The notes under the pieces: generated by a model
The model's database searches: none
What the model saw: the letters and a program-made list of their open reading frames with translations, nothing else
What the model was told of the DNA's origin: nothing
Assembly (NCBI GenBank): GCA_023259685.1
Contig: JALRGP010000028.1
Span: 1-10,122, forward strand
From: Alphaproteobacteria bacterium
GTDB lineage: Bacteria > Pseudomonadota > Alphaproteobacteria > JALRGP01
DNA: 10,122 nucleotides
Reading direction: 5' to 3'
In this document: positions 1 to 5,973 of the stretch, one piece after another
Layout: each line of letters starts with the position of its first letter
Numbering within the stretch: position 1 is the stretch's first letter
Position numbers and translations under genes: made by a program

Positions 1-74
1 TTGTTTCTCAGTGAGATCGTGAACAGGGCCCCTCTGGCACCCACACAAAAATAAAAAAAGGCATAAAAATTTTT

Positions 75-791
75 TCATGATTGTCTCATTTTTTCATCTA
101 TTTTCATTTGATACTTGTCCTGCAATAACAGGTATGTTTTTTGAAAAACTGGAAGATAGTTCTGAATGTGTTTAAAAATAATTTTTGCCTTTTTTTCATC
201 GTAAGCATGGGACGTATTGTTGCGGTCATCGAGCATAGAAAGCCATAGGTTCTCATCATGAATTAATTCATATTGATAGGCTTTATTCAGCACATCTCGT
301 GGTGTTGTGGATTCAACCTTTTCATAGGACAAAAGTTTTTTAAGGACCTTCCAAAATAATTCAATTGTGAATTCAAATCGTTGAATGGCAGCGTCCACCA
401 TGTAATCAACCGTTTGTAATTGAGGATGATGCAACACGTCATTTAAACGCTGAATTGCCCGGCCAAGTGCATAGAAAGAATCATACCAAGGCTTTTTTTT
501 AACGTAGATCACCTGCTTATCTTGAAGGATATTTTGATAAAGATCTGGGCTGAGCAGATTCTTATCAAAGCGGATGCAATCAATTTTAAGGAGGGTGTCA
601 CTATTGTGGGTGACGTCACACACCTTTAACCAATCATCATCTGTGGCGTTTGGACACACAATGGCGATATCAATATCCGATCTTTCATGGTGACTTTGAC
701 GAGACCGTGAGCCAAATAACCAAATTTCATCCACAAAATTGAGATTTTGAATTTTTTTGATAAATTCGTATTGTGTAACATTTTGGGTCAT
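75..791 (-). CDS. Fused MntA-like nucleotidyltransferase / HepT-like HEPN protein (toxin-antitoxin type)
   Basis: This 238-residue protein joins two domains normally made by adjacent genes. Residues about 1-100 form a minimal nucleotidyltransferase (MNT) with the GSx10DxD signature: G27-S28, then ten residues, then D39 and D41. D71 is a plausible third metal ligand. Residues about 105-230 form an all-helical HEPN domain of the HI0074 type, with Rx4HxY at R190, H195 and Y197. In the studied MntA-HepT systems the HEPN protein is an RNA-cleaving toxin, and the MNT partner silences it by adding AMP to the Tyr of Rx4HxY. Both active-site signatures are intact here, so self-AMPylation in cis or between subunits is a reasonable inference. 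The start is well supported: GGAGG lies five bases upstream of ATG. Neighbours are unrelated or decayed, which suggests an acquired accessory gene. It could instead be a nucleotidyltransferase with an unknown substrate. Domain assignment is firm; the toxin role is inferred. Confidence 0.88.
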   Translation of the reverse strand: MTQNVTQYEFIKKIQNLNFVDEIWLFGSRSRQSHHERSDIDIAIVCPNATDDDWLKVCDVTHNSDTLLKIDCIRFDKNLLSPDLYQNILQDKQVIYVKKKPWYDSFYALGRAIQRLNDVLHHPQLQTVDYMVDAAIQRFEFTIELFWKVLKKLLSYEKVESTTPRDVLNKAYQYELIHDENLWLSMLDDRNNTSHAYDEKKAKIIFKHIQNYLPVFQKTYLLLQDKYQMKIDEKMRQS

Positions 792-910
792 TTTTTCCTC
801 CAGTAAAAATCTTCATTTCTAATAGGTATTTGTTGTGACAATGCCGACACATCTAAGACTGAACTGAATAAAACCAAGCTAATAGCGTCTGAAAAAATAA
901 CATTTTTCAT
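788..910 (-). CDS. Possible 40-residue leader peptide overlapping the MNT-HEPN start
   Basis: An ATG-initiated frame of 40 codons ends in a TGA that overlaps the ATG of the MNT-HEPN gene (ATGA), a common arrangement for translational coupling. The N-terminal half is hydrophobic (starting MKNVIFSDAISLVLF, then a VSALS stretch), faintly like a signal sequence. The second half is polar. Its own ribosome site is poor: AAAGG only three bases from the ATG. No family is recognised. It may be a chance open frame in AT-rich DNA, or a degraded gene end. The exact overlap with a strongly initiated downstream gene is the only reason to list it. Confidence 0.22.
   Translation of the reverse strand: MKNVIFSDAISLVLFSSVLDVSALSQQIPIRNEDFYWRKK
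797..801 (-). promoter_or_regulatory. Strong Shine-Dalgarno site for the MNT-HEPN fusion
   Basis: On the minus strand GGAGG is followed by five A residues and then the ATG at 791. This is near-ideal spacing and fixes the start. It is clearly stronger than the sites in front of the other genes here, several of which have no visible purine-rich site. Confidence 0.8.
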
Positions 911-1066
911 TAACCTTTCATTTTTTTTTAATGATCCCAATAAGCCTGCTCGATGGCATCGTGGTTAAAGGGGTGTTCTTTCATAAATTCATTCTATCAC
1001 TCACCACAAACCGAAACAAAAAGAAAAATATTTGAGAAAATCATTGGATCTAATTCCAGAGTATTT
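911..1066. other. Non-coding or decayed gap with one coding-like fragment
   Basis: No intact gene is seen. On the minus strand, codons 984 to 931 read MKEHPFNHDAIEQAYWDH before a TAA at 928-930, and three further open codons precede the Met after an in-frame TAG at 994-996. The fragment has balanced, protein-like composition and locally higher GC than its surroundings. This suggests the tail of a lost gene, but the family is not recognised. The rest is AT-rich with short poly-A and poly-T runs. No convincing promoter, tRNA or terminator was found. Confidence 0.3.
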
Positions 1067-1273
1067 TTATGTTTCTCCATGACTTTTATTCAAAATTTTA
1101 TTGATTAAATATTTTCTTGAAAATTTATTCATTGGCTCAGAATAAAATATTGCAACCATATATGTAACCAATGAACAAAAGATTACCAAAATAATAAACA
1201 ATCCCAAGATGTAAAAACCGAAAAGACTTTTGGGCGCAACAACGTGTTGTATTAACCCAAGAATAATTATGCA
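1067..1273 (-). pseudogene. C-terminal fragment of a membrane protein, probably an acyltransferase-3 (OafA-like) family member
   Basis: Directly after the ileS TAG, the same frame stays open for 68 codons to a TAA at 1067-1069. The translation has about two hydrophobic helices (IIILGLIQHVV, then GFYILGLFIILVIFCSLVTY). A FYSEP segment and a basic tail (NKFSRK) follow. A last helix ending in an E-P pair and then basic residues is characteristic of the C-terminus of membrane-bound acyltransferase-3 proteins, usually written as a Y-x-x-E-R-P motif. There is no start codon near the beginning; the first ATG is at codon 39. It therefore cannot be a whole gene and is best read as the 3' remnant of a rearranged one. 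Many bacteria have lspA behind ileS; this fragment does not look like LspA. The family call is tentative. Confidence 0.42.
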
Positions 1274-3958
1274 CTAAAAGCTTTGACAACGTGAACATTG
1301 ATCTCCATCATTAAGGGCCTCATATTTCCAACAACGGGGACATTTTTGAAGGTTACTTATGGAAACACATATCTCTTCATCTCCTTGAGCAATAGAAATA
1401 TCCGACACCATTAGAAATGACTTTAAATCATAAGACAATAAATGTTGATCAAAATTGGGAATTTTTAGATCTATAACGGCCTGGAGAGATGATGTGATGA
1501 TTTTATCGACACGTTTTTTTTCAATGGCCGTATTGACCAGTGATCGAATATAAAACAAATCCTCAAAATCTTTGGCAAGATCATCATTTTTTTTTATAAA
1601 TTTATTCAGTGGGTGAGACAAAAATGCCTTATCAAAGTCGAATAAAAAGACACTGGCGACGTCAATATCAGGCATGACATCCTTTTTAAGAGTTTGAAAA
1701 ACTTCTTCGCATGTAAAGCTTAAAACAGGGGACCAATATTTTAGTAATGCCAATAATAATAGATAAAAGGTATTCCTAGCTCCTTGGCGATCCACAGACG
1801 TATCGGCGTCGCAGTACAGGCTGTCTTTTCGAATATCAAAATAAAATGCAGATAAAGTAGCATTACAAAAATGATGAAGTTTTTGATAAAAATTTAAAAA
1901 GTCATAACTTTCCATCATAGCGTCATGATTTTGAGAAATACCATGAATATGATGACAGATAAATTGTTCATAAGGGTGTAAATCAGACACATGCCTTTGG
2001 GTAATTGTGTATCCATTAAGAGCCCCTAATAAGTAACGGAATGTATTTCGAATACGACGATAAACATCCTCCACATGGGTCATAATGATTTTTCCAATTC
2101 GTACGTCTTCTTGATAATCTGATAATACGGTCCAAAGGCGTAGCAAATCCGCCGGGTAATCATGGGGCGCCACCACATTACCTAATGATTTGGACATTTT
2201 TTGACCCTTTTCATCTAACAAAAATCCGTGAGTGAGCACGGCTTTGTAGGGGGCGTATCCTGTGGTAGCACAACCGTGGATGAGACTTGATTGGAACCAA
2301 CCACGGTGCTGGTCGGATCCTTCTAAATACAGATCAGCTGGCCCTTCTGGCAATCCAAAATCTCCGCTATTTAATACAAAATCATGGGTAGAGGCGCTGT
2401 CAAACCACACATCAACAATGTCTTCCACTTTTTCGTATAAAGAGGCGTCATAATGATTATTTAAAAAATCGGATACGGGGCGAGTAAACCATGCCTCCAC
2501 GCCTTCTTGTTGAATAATACGCAATATATTTTCTTGGACTTTTTGATCTTTTAAGGGTTCTTTTGTATGTTGATTTATAATGATAGGCAACGGAACCCCC
2601 CATGTTCGCTGACGTGACAAACACCAATCAGGACGATTTGTAACCATAGATGTAATGCGATTTTCTCCTGATTTTGGAATCCAATGAACATGTTTGATTG
2701 CTTCTAAAGCAGTACTCCGAACTGTATCAATATTCAAAAACCATTGAGATGTGCATAAGTAGATCAGTGGCTTTTTTGACCGCCAAGAATGGGGGTAACT
2801 ATGGGTTAATTTTGAATGGGAAATGAGTAATCCTAAGCCTTGTAATATATCAATAATTTTGGGATTCACTTTATAAACGTGTTCCCCTTTAAATAACGGA
2901 ATATGATCTGCGTAGGTTCCATTTCCTAAAATGGTCACCGGCACCTCAAGACCGTAACGTTTTCCCAGTTCAAAGTCTTCAACGCCGTGGGTTGGGGCCG
3001 TATGGACAAGACCCGTTCCGGTATCAGCACTCACGTGATCTCCGGGCAAAAGTGGTACATCAAAATCATACCCCATGCCGTGGAAGGGATGATGACAGAC
3101 AACTCCTTCTAAATGATCGCCTGAAAAGGTTTTAATACATGTTCCTTCCAGGTTTGGAATTTGGTCAAATAAATCTTTGGCGACAATCACCTGTCCGTGA
3201 TTTGTATCGTATAGACCGTAGGTGATATCTGGATGATAGGCAATGGCACGATTCCCCGGCAAACTCCAAGGGGTTGTGGTCCAAATAATGGCTTTTGCAC
3301 CTTTAAAAGGACCACTTATAATGGGAAATCCGACAAAAATCGCATCACTGATATGGTTTTGATATTCGACCTCTGCCTCGGCGAGGGCAGTTTGTTCCAC
3401 AACCGACCAAAAAACCGGTTTTTGCCCCCGGTAAATGAGTCCTTTCATTAATAAATCACTAAGATTTTTCATAATAGATGCCTCGGATTTTTGATCCATT
3501 GTGGAGTAATGATGGTTATCAAATAAAATACCTAAGTCTTCAAAACCTTTTTTTTGAACACCAACCCAATGGGATGCAAATTCACGACAAGCTTTGATAA
3601 AATCAACCTTCGATAAAGTGTCTTTTTGAATACCTTTTTTTTTAAAGTCCTCTTCGACTTTGACTTCAATGGGAAGACCGTGGCAATCCCATCCGGCTAC
3701 AAGAGGCGCATGATATCCTTGAAGACGTTTATTCTTCACAATCACGTCTTTTAAAATAAAATTAAACGCATGGCCTGAATGGATTGCGCCATTGGCATAA
3801 GGTGGCCCCACATGGAGAATAAAATTTTTTGCTGCCTTGGGGTGTTGTGCGTTTTGATACACCTGATGATCTTTCCAAAATTGAATTAACTCCTTTTCTT
3901 TATCTTTTAAATTGGCACGCATAGCAAACGATGTTTGCGGCAAAAATACAGGTGTCAT
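1274..3958 (-). CDS. ileS: Isoleucyl-tRNA synthetase
   Basis: This class I aminoacyl-tRNA synthetase charges tRNA-Ile with isoleucine in the cytoplasm. It has 894 residues. The adenylation signature PPYANGAIHSGHA lies at residues 52-64, with the HIGH-equivalent HSGH at 60-63. GWDCHGLPIE follows at 89-98. The editing domain (about 200-400) shows TTTPWSLPGNRAI (227-239) and the conserved APTHGVED segment with D328. The catalytic core resumes with the KMSKS loop at 587-591. An anticodon-binding helical domain follows, and the C-terminus has a zinc-binding pair: C873/C876 and C888/C891. The protein stops three residues after the last Cys, a little shorter than many bacterial IleRS, and sits against a foreign fragment in the same frame. 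The ATG at 3958 gives a normal N-terminus, although no clear Shine-Dalgarno site precedes it. No T-box leader is seen. Identification is secure. Confidence 0.97.
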   Translation of the reverse strand: MTPVFLPQTSFAMRANLKDKEKELIQFWKDHQVYQNAQHPKAAKNFILHVGPPYANGAIHSGHAFNFILKDVIVKNKRLQGYHAPLVAGWDCHGLPIEVKVEEDFKKKGIQKDTLSKVDFIKACREFASHWVGVQKKGFEDLGILFDNHHYSTMDQKSEASIMKNLSDLLMKGLIYRGQKPVFWSVVEQTALAEAEVEYQNHISDAIFVGFPIISGPFKGAKAIIWTTTPWSLPGNRAIAYHPDITYGLYDTNHGQVIVAKDLFDQIPNLEGTCIKTFSGDHLEGVVCHHPFHGMGYDFDVPLLPGDHVSADTGTGLVHTAPTHGVEDFELGKRYGLEVPVTILGNGTYADHIPLFKGEHVYKVNPKIIDILQGLGLLISHSKLTHSYPHSWRSKKPLIYLCTSQWFLNIDTVRSTALEAIKHVHWIPKSGENRITSMVTNRPDWCLSRQRTWGVPLPIIINQHTKEPLKDQKVQENILRIIQQEGVEAWFTRPVSDFLNNHYDASLYEKVEDIVDVWFDSASTHDFVLNSGDFGLPEGPADLYLEGSDQHRGWFQSSLIHGCATTGYAPYKAVLTHGFLLDEKGQKMSKSLGNVVAPHDYPADLLRLWTVLSDYQEDVRIGKIIMTHVEDVYRRIRNTFRYLLGALNGYTITQRHVSDLHPYEQFICHHIHGISQNHDAMMESYDFLNFYQKLHHFCNATLSAFYFDIRKDSLYCDADTSVDRQGARNTFYLLLLALLKYWSPVLSFTCEEVFQTLKKDVMPDIDVASVFLFDFDKAFLSHPLNKFIKKNDDLAKDFEDLFYIRSLVNTAIEKKRVDKIITSSLQAVIDLKIPNFDQHLLSYDLKSFLMVSDISIAQGDEEICVSISNLQKCPRCWKYEALNDGDQCSRCQSF

Positions 3959-4274
3959 TATTGGTTATATTTTTCATTTTATATATTTTAACATAAAACG
4001 ATACCTGTTTATGTGGATATTGCGAAAATAGGTTGCAACACATAAGCCTGATAGACGTCCATATATTAAAAACAGGTTGAGAAAAATACGACCATATGTT
4101 AAACATCCATTGATTGATTCTAGAACTTTTAGGAATTTCTATATCTTGAACAACTGTAGAAGAAAGAATTTGGGAAGGCATGTCTTGTTTCATTTGGTGA
4201 ATGATCCTTGGTTCTAAGCCTATAAAACGTATGTTATGTTTCCACGGTTGATTATAAAAATAATCATACGGCAA
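3900..4274 (-). other. Weak open frame of unknown nature upstream of ileS; the 3959-4384 gap
   Basis: The gap between ileS and the IS66 remnant contains one minus-strand frame with a possible TTG start at 4274, open to 3900 (124 codons). It overlaps the first 59 bases of ileS in another frame, has no ribosome site, and its last third simply reads through the ileS start region. The first part has a fairly protein-like composition (a PYDYFYNQPWKHN segment, then FIGLEPRIIHQM). The frame is open for about 15 further codons upstream with no ATG. No family is recognised. It may be the remains of a gene or a chance frame. Nothing else is supported here; ribF, a frequent ileS neighbour in other bacteria, is not seen. 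Confidence 0.18.
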
Positions 4275-4384
4275 AGATATTGGAAAAAAATCGTAACTAC
4301 CCAGGTTAATGGATTAAAAAAACAATAAATTTAAAATAATCTGTTAGTATTTAAAAAAGTTGAGATCAATTTGACAAACTAAAC

Positions 4385-4690
4385 GTGAGTGAGACCGATC
4401 AAGACAAAAAGATTGCTGAATTAGAAGAGACCGTAGTTCGTCTAGAAACTCTTCTAAAGTAATCGGAAGCTCTTTTAAAGAAAGCTCATGAAAGAATTGA
4501 GGGCCTGGAAAGAAGCTTAAATTTAAACAGCTCCAACAGTTCAAAGCCTCCATTACCGGACGCATTTCGTCAAAAACCATCTCAAACGTCTTTACGTCCC
4601 AAGAATAATGAAAGTTCTGGGGACAAACAAGGCACGCTGGTCATACATTAAACTTCTTGCAGAACCTTTTTATGATAGGGATATGCAAGG
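4385..4690 (+). pseudogene. Degraded IS66-family transposase N-terminus (TnpC-like)
   Basis: From a GTG at 4385 the translation shows a coiled-coil start (DQDKKIAELEETVVRLE), then LKKAHERIEGLE, then LNLNSSNSSKPP. The last is the hallmark N-terminal motif of IS66-type transposases, followed by a basic stretch with SLRPK. The frame is broken in several places. A TAA at 4460-4462 sits where Gln is expected, so one C-to-T change would explain it. The usual GHxGHTLK segment is split across frames: GDKQG ends in one frame, GHTL continues in the frame through 4636, and KLLAEP lies in the third near 4650. The DDE catalytic domain and zinc-finger region are absent. The piece is a dead 5' fragment of about 300 bases from an element normally over 2 kb. 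No terminal inverted repeats or target duplication were found. Confidence 0.78.
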
Positions 4691-4966
4691 AAGCCCCGAA
4701 GCGTAGGACCGAAGTCTTACATGAAGTCAATGAGGATTCGTACGTCGTAGCAATGTAAATATTCTTATTAAAAAATGAGTTTGGAAAGAAATCCGATACC
4801 TATTTTTCTCATCGCCAATGACGTTTATTTTCAATTATCTCTGGGCAGATAAGCCAGGGTAGTTACAAAATTTTGCATTTTCATGCGTAGGTTCTGAGTT
4901 ACAAGTTTTAAAAATTTAGATTTTTTTATTTTTTTTGTTATTATTTAAATAAAAAAACATTTAAAA
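4652..4966. other. Intergenic stretch after the IS66 remnant
   Basis: Past the recognisable IS66 sequence, the frame that began at 4636 stays open to a TAA at 4756-4758. Its end reads EAPKRRTEVLHEVNEDSY and a few more residues, in a patch of higher GC. This is coding-like, but I do not recognise it; it may be more insertion-sequence debris. The rest, 4760-4920, has no open frame of note. Positions 4921-4957 are almost pure A and T. Confidence 0.3.
4921..4957. repeat. AT-only inverted repeat upstream of the small plus-strand gene
   Basis: TTTTTTTATTT at 4921-4931 is matched by AAATAAAAAAA at 4947-4957, an exact 11-base inverted repeat with a 15-base loop. TTATTTAAATAA at 4941-4952 is itself a perfect palindrome. 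With no G or C in the arms this is unlikely to be a terminator. It may be a promoter-region curved or UP-like tract for the gene at 4967, or simple low-complexity sequence. Confidence 0.35.
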
Positions 4967-5263
4967 ATGCTTTTTTATTTATTATTTTGCGCAGTATTAA
5001 TGAAAAATTATTTACAATGCGCACAGAATGATTTAGATGAGGAAGAAAAAATGTCATCTCCAAAAACGCCTACTATCATGCCGTCAGAATTTCGAAAATT
5101 CTCCAATTTAAGAGATTTTGACAATACGGACAAGTCTCATAAAACAATAAAATCAAGACCACGCAAACTTGCATTTGATGAAAATGAGGACAAAACGCCG
5201 AAACAACAAACCTCTATACGTATTCAATCAAAAGCCATTAAAAAGGAAAAACATCATAAATAG
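4967..5263 (+). CDS. Small basic hypothetical protein, start uncertain
   Basis: From the ATG at 4967 the product is 98 residues with a short hydrophobic N-terminus (MLFYLLFCAVLMKNYLQCA) that could act as a signal or anchor. It lacks a clean lipobox or cleavage motif. The rest is hydrophilic, rich in Lys, Ser, Thr and Asp, probably disordered, and ends KAIKKEKHHK. No family is recognised. The start is ambiguous. The ATG at 4967 has no good ribosome site, but the ATG at 5051 is preceded by GAGGAAG (5039-5045) and five A residues, which is excellent spacing. Starting there gives a 70-residue protein without the hydrophobic segment. It is convergent with uppS, with 13 bases between the two stop codons. 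An open frame of this length in AT-rich DNA and the ribosome site favour a real gene, but conservation is unknown. Confidence 0.5.
   Translation: MLFYLLFCAVLMKNYLQCAQNDLDEEEKMSSPKTPTIMPSEFRKFSNLRDFDNTDKSHKTIKSRPRKLAFDENEDKTPKQQTSIRIQSKAIKKEKHHK
5039..5045 (+). promoter_or_regulatory. Internal Shine-Dalgarno-like GAGGAAG, possible true start at 5051
   Basis: GAGGAAG followed by AAAAA and ATG is a near-ideal initiation context. It also encodes part of the acidic DEEEK stretch if translation begins at 4967, so the purines may simply reflect Glu and Lys codons. Confidence 0.4.
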
Positions 5264-5276
5264 AGATTTTTTCATC

Positions 5277-5969
5277 CTATCCCCCAAACGTTCTTTTTCT
5301 ATTTGAAAATTCACTTAGTGCAAAGTCAAAATCTGACCTTCTAAAATCTGGCCACAAAACGTCCGTGAACACCAACTCGCTGTAAGCAAGTTGCCATAAC
5401 AAAAAATTACTCAGACGTTTCTCTCCAGATGTTCGAATCAACAAATCAACTGGAGGAGTCCCTTTTGTGTCTAAGTATTGATTAAAAAGTTCGTTGGTAA
5501 TGGCAGATGGCTCAAATACCCCGCCTTGAACATCAGTCGCAATCATGCGTGTCGCTCGGATAATTTCATCATGGGAACCGTAATTAATAGCCTTTAAAAC
5601 ATGAATGCCATGACAGTGTTTTGTCGCATTTTCAACGTCTATCATTAATTTTTGAATATCAGGATGTAAAGGGGAGCGATCACCAATAAATGTGACTTTC
5701 ACATTTTCTTTGACCAATTTGTCTTTTTTAGATTTTAAGAAAAATGCCAGTAATTTAAAGTAATCAGAGACCCAAGATGGGATACGTTTCCAATTTTCGG
5801 TTGAAAATGCATAAAACGTGAGGTGTGACACCCCAATGTCACGAGCATATTCCGTAATATCTTCCACAACTTCAGCACCTTTTCGGTGACCTTCAATGGA
5901 GCTGAGCCCTTTATTTTGAGCCCAACGGCCATTTCCATCCAAAATAATTGCAATATGTTTAGGAATCAT
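5277..5969 (-). CDS. uppS: Isoprenyl transferase (undecaprenyl diphosphate synthase)
   Basis: This cis-prenyltransferase extends farnesyl diphosphate with isopentenyl diphosphate to make undecaprenyl diphosphate, the lipid carrier for peptidoglycan and surface polysaccharides. It acts at the inner face of the membrane. The 230 residues match the usual family length. Key motifs are DGNGRWA at 11-17 with catalytic D11, GHRKG at 27-31, FSTENW at 55-60 and the diphosphate-binding RTSGE at 179-183. RLSNFLLWQ follows from R185, and AYSEL carries the Mg-binding E198. The usual NYGGR-type motif reads NYGSHDE at 129-135, a mild departure. The gene starts four bases after the rho stop, with no visible ribosome site, so translation is probably coupled to rho. 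Its more common neighbours (cdsA, dxr, frr) are absent. It ends 13 bases from the convergent small gene. Identification is secure. Confidence 0.96.
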   Translation of the reverse strand: MIPKHIAIILDGNGRWAQNKGLSSIEGHRKGAEVVEDITEYARDIGVSHLTFYAFSTENWKRIPSWVSDYFKLLAFFLKSKKDKLVKENVKVTFIGDRSPLHPDIQKLMIDVENATKHCHGIHVLKAINYGSHDEIIRATRMIATDVQGGVFEPSAITNELFNQYLDTKGTPPVDLLIRTSGEKRLSNFLLWQLAYSELVFTDVLWPDFRRSDFDFALSEFSNRKRTFGG

Positions 5970-5973
5970 AATA

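Noticed and set aside
1..54. Plus-strand frame of 17 codons (LFLSEIVNRAPLAPTQK) ending in TAA at the left edge, and an open minus-strand frame in the same bases.
   Set aside because: Too short to identify. Base composition differs from the following intergenic bases, so it may be the end of a gene, but neither strand gives a recognisable family. A structured RNA was considered; no SRP, tmRNA or tRNA signature was found.
2262..3451. Plus-strand frames of 63 and 72 codons inside ileS.
   Set aside because: Shadows of the well-supported ileS frame on the minus strand.
4371..4399. Perfect -35 hexamer TTGACA upstream of the IS66 remnant.
   Set aside because: No -10-like hexamer at 16-18 bases; the following sequence is coding and comparatively GC-rich.
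4344..4580. Minus-strand open frame of 78 codons.
   Set aside because: It is the antisense of the IS66 remnant, whose plus-strand translation has the NSSNSSKPP hallmark.
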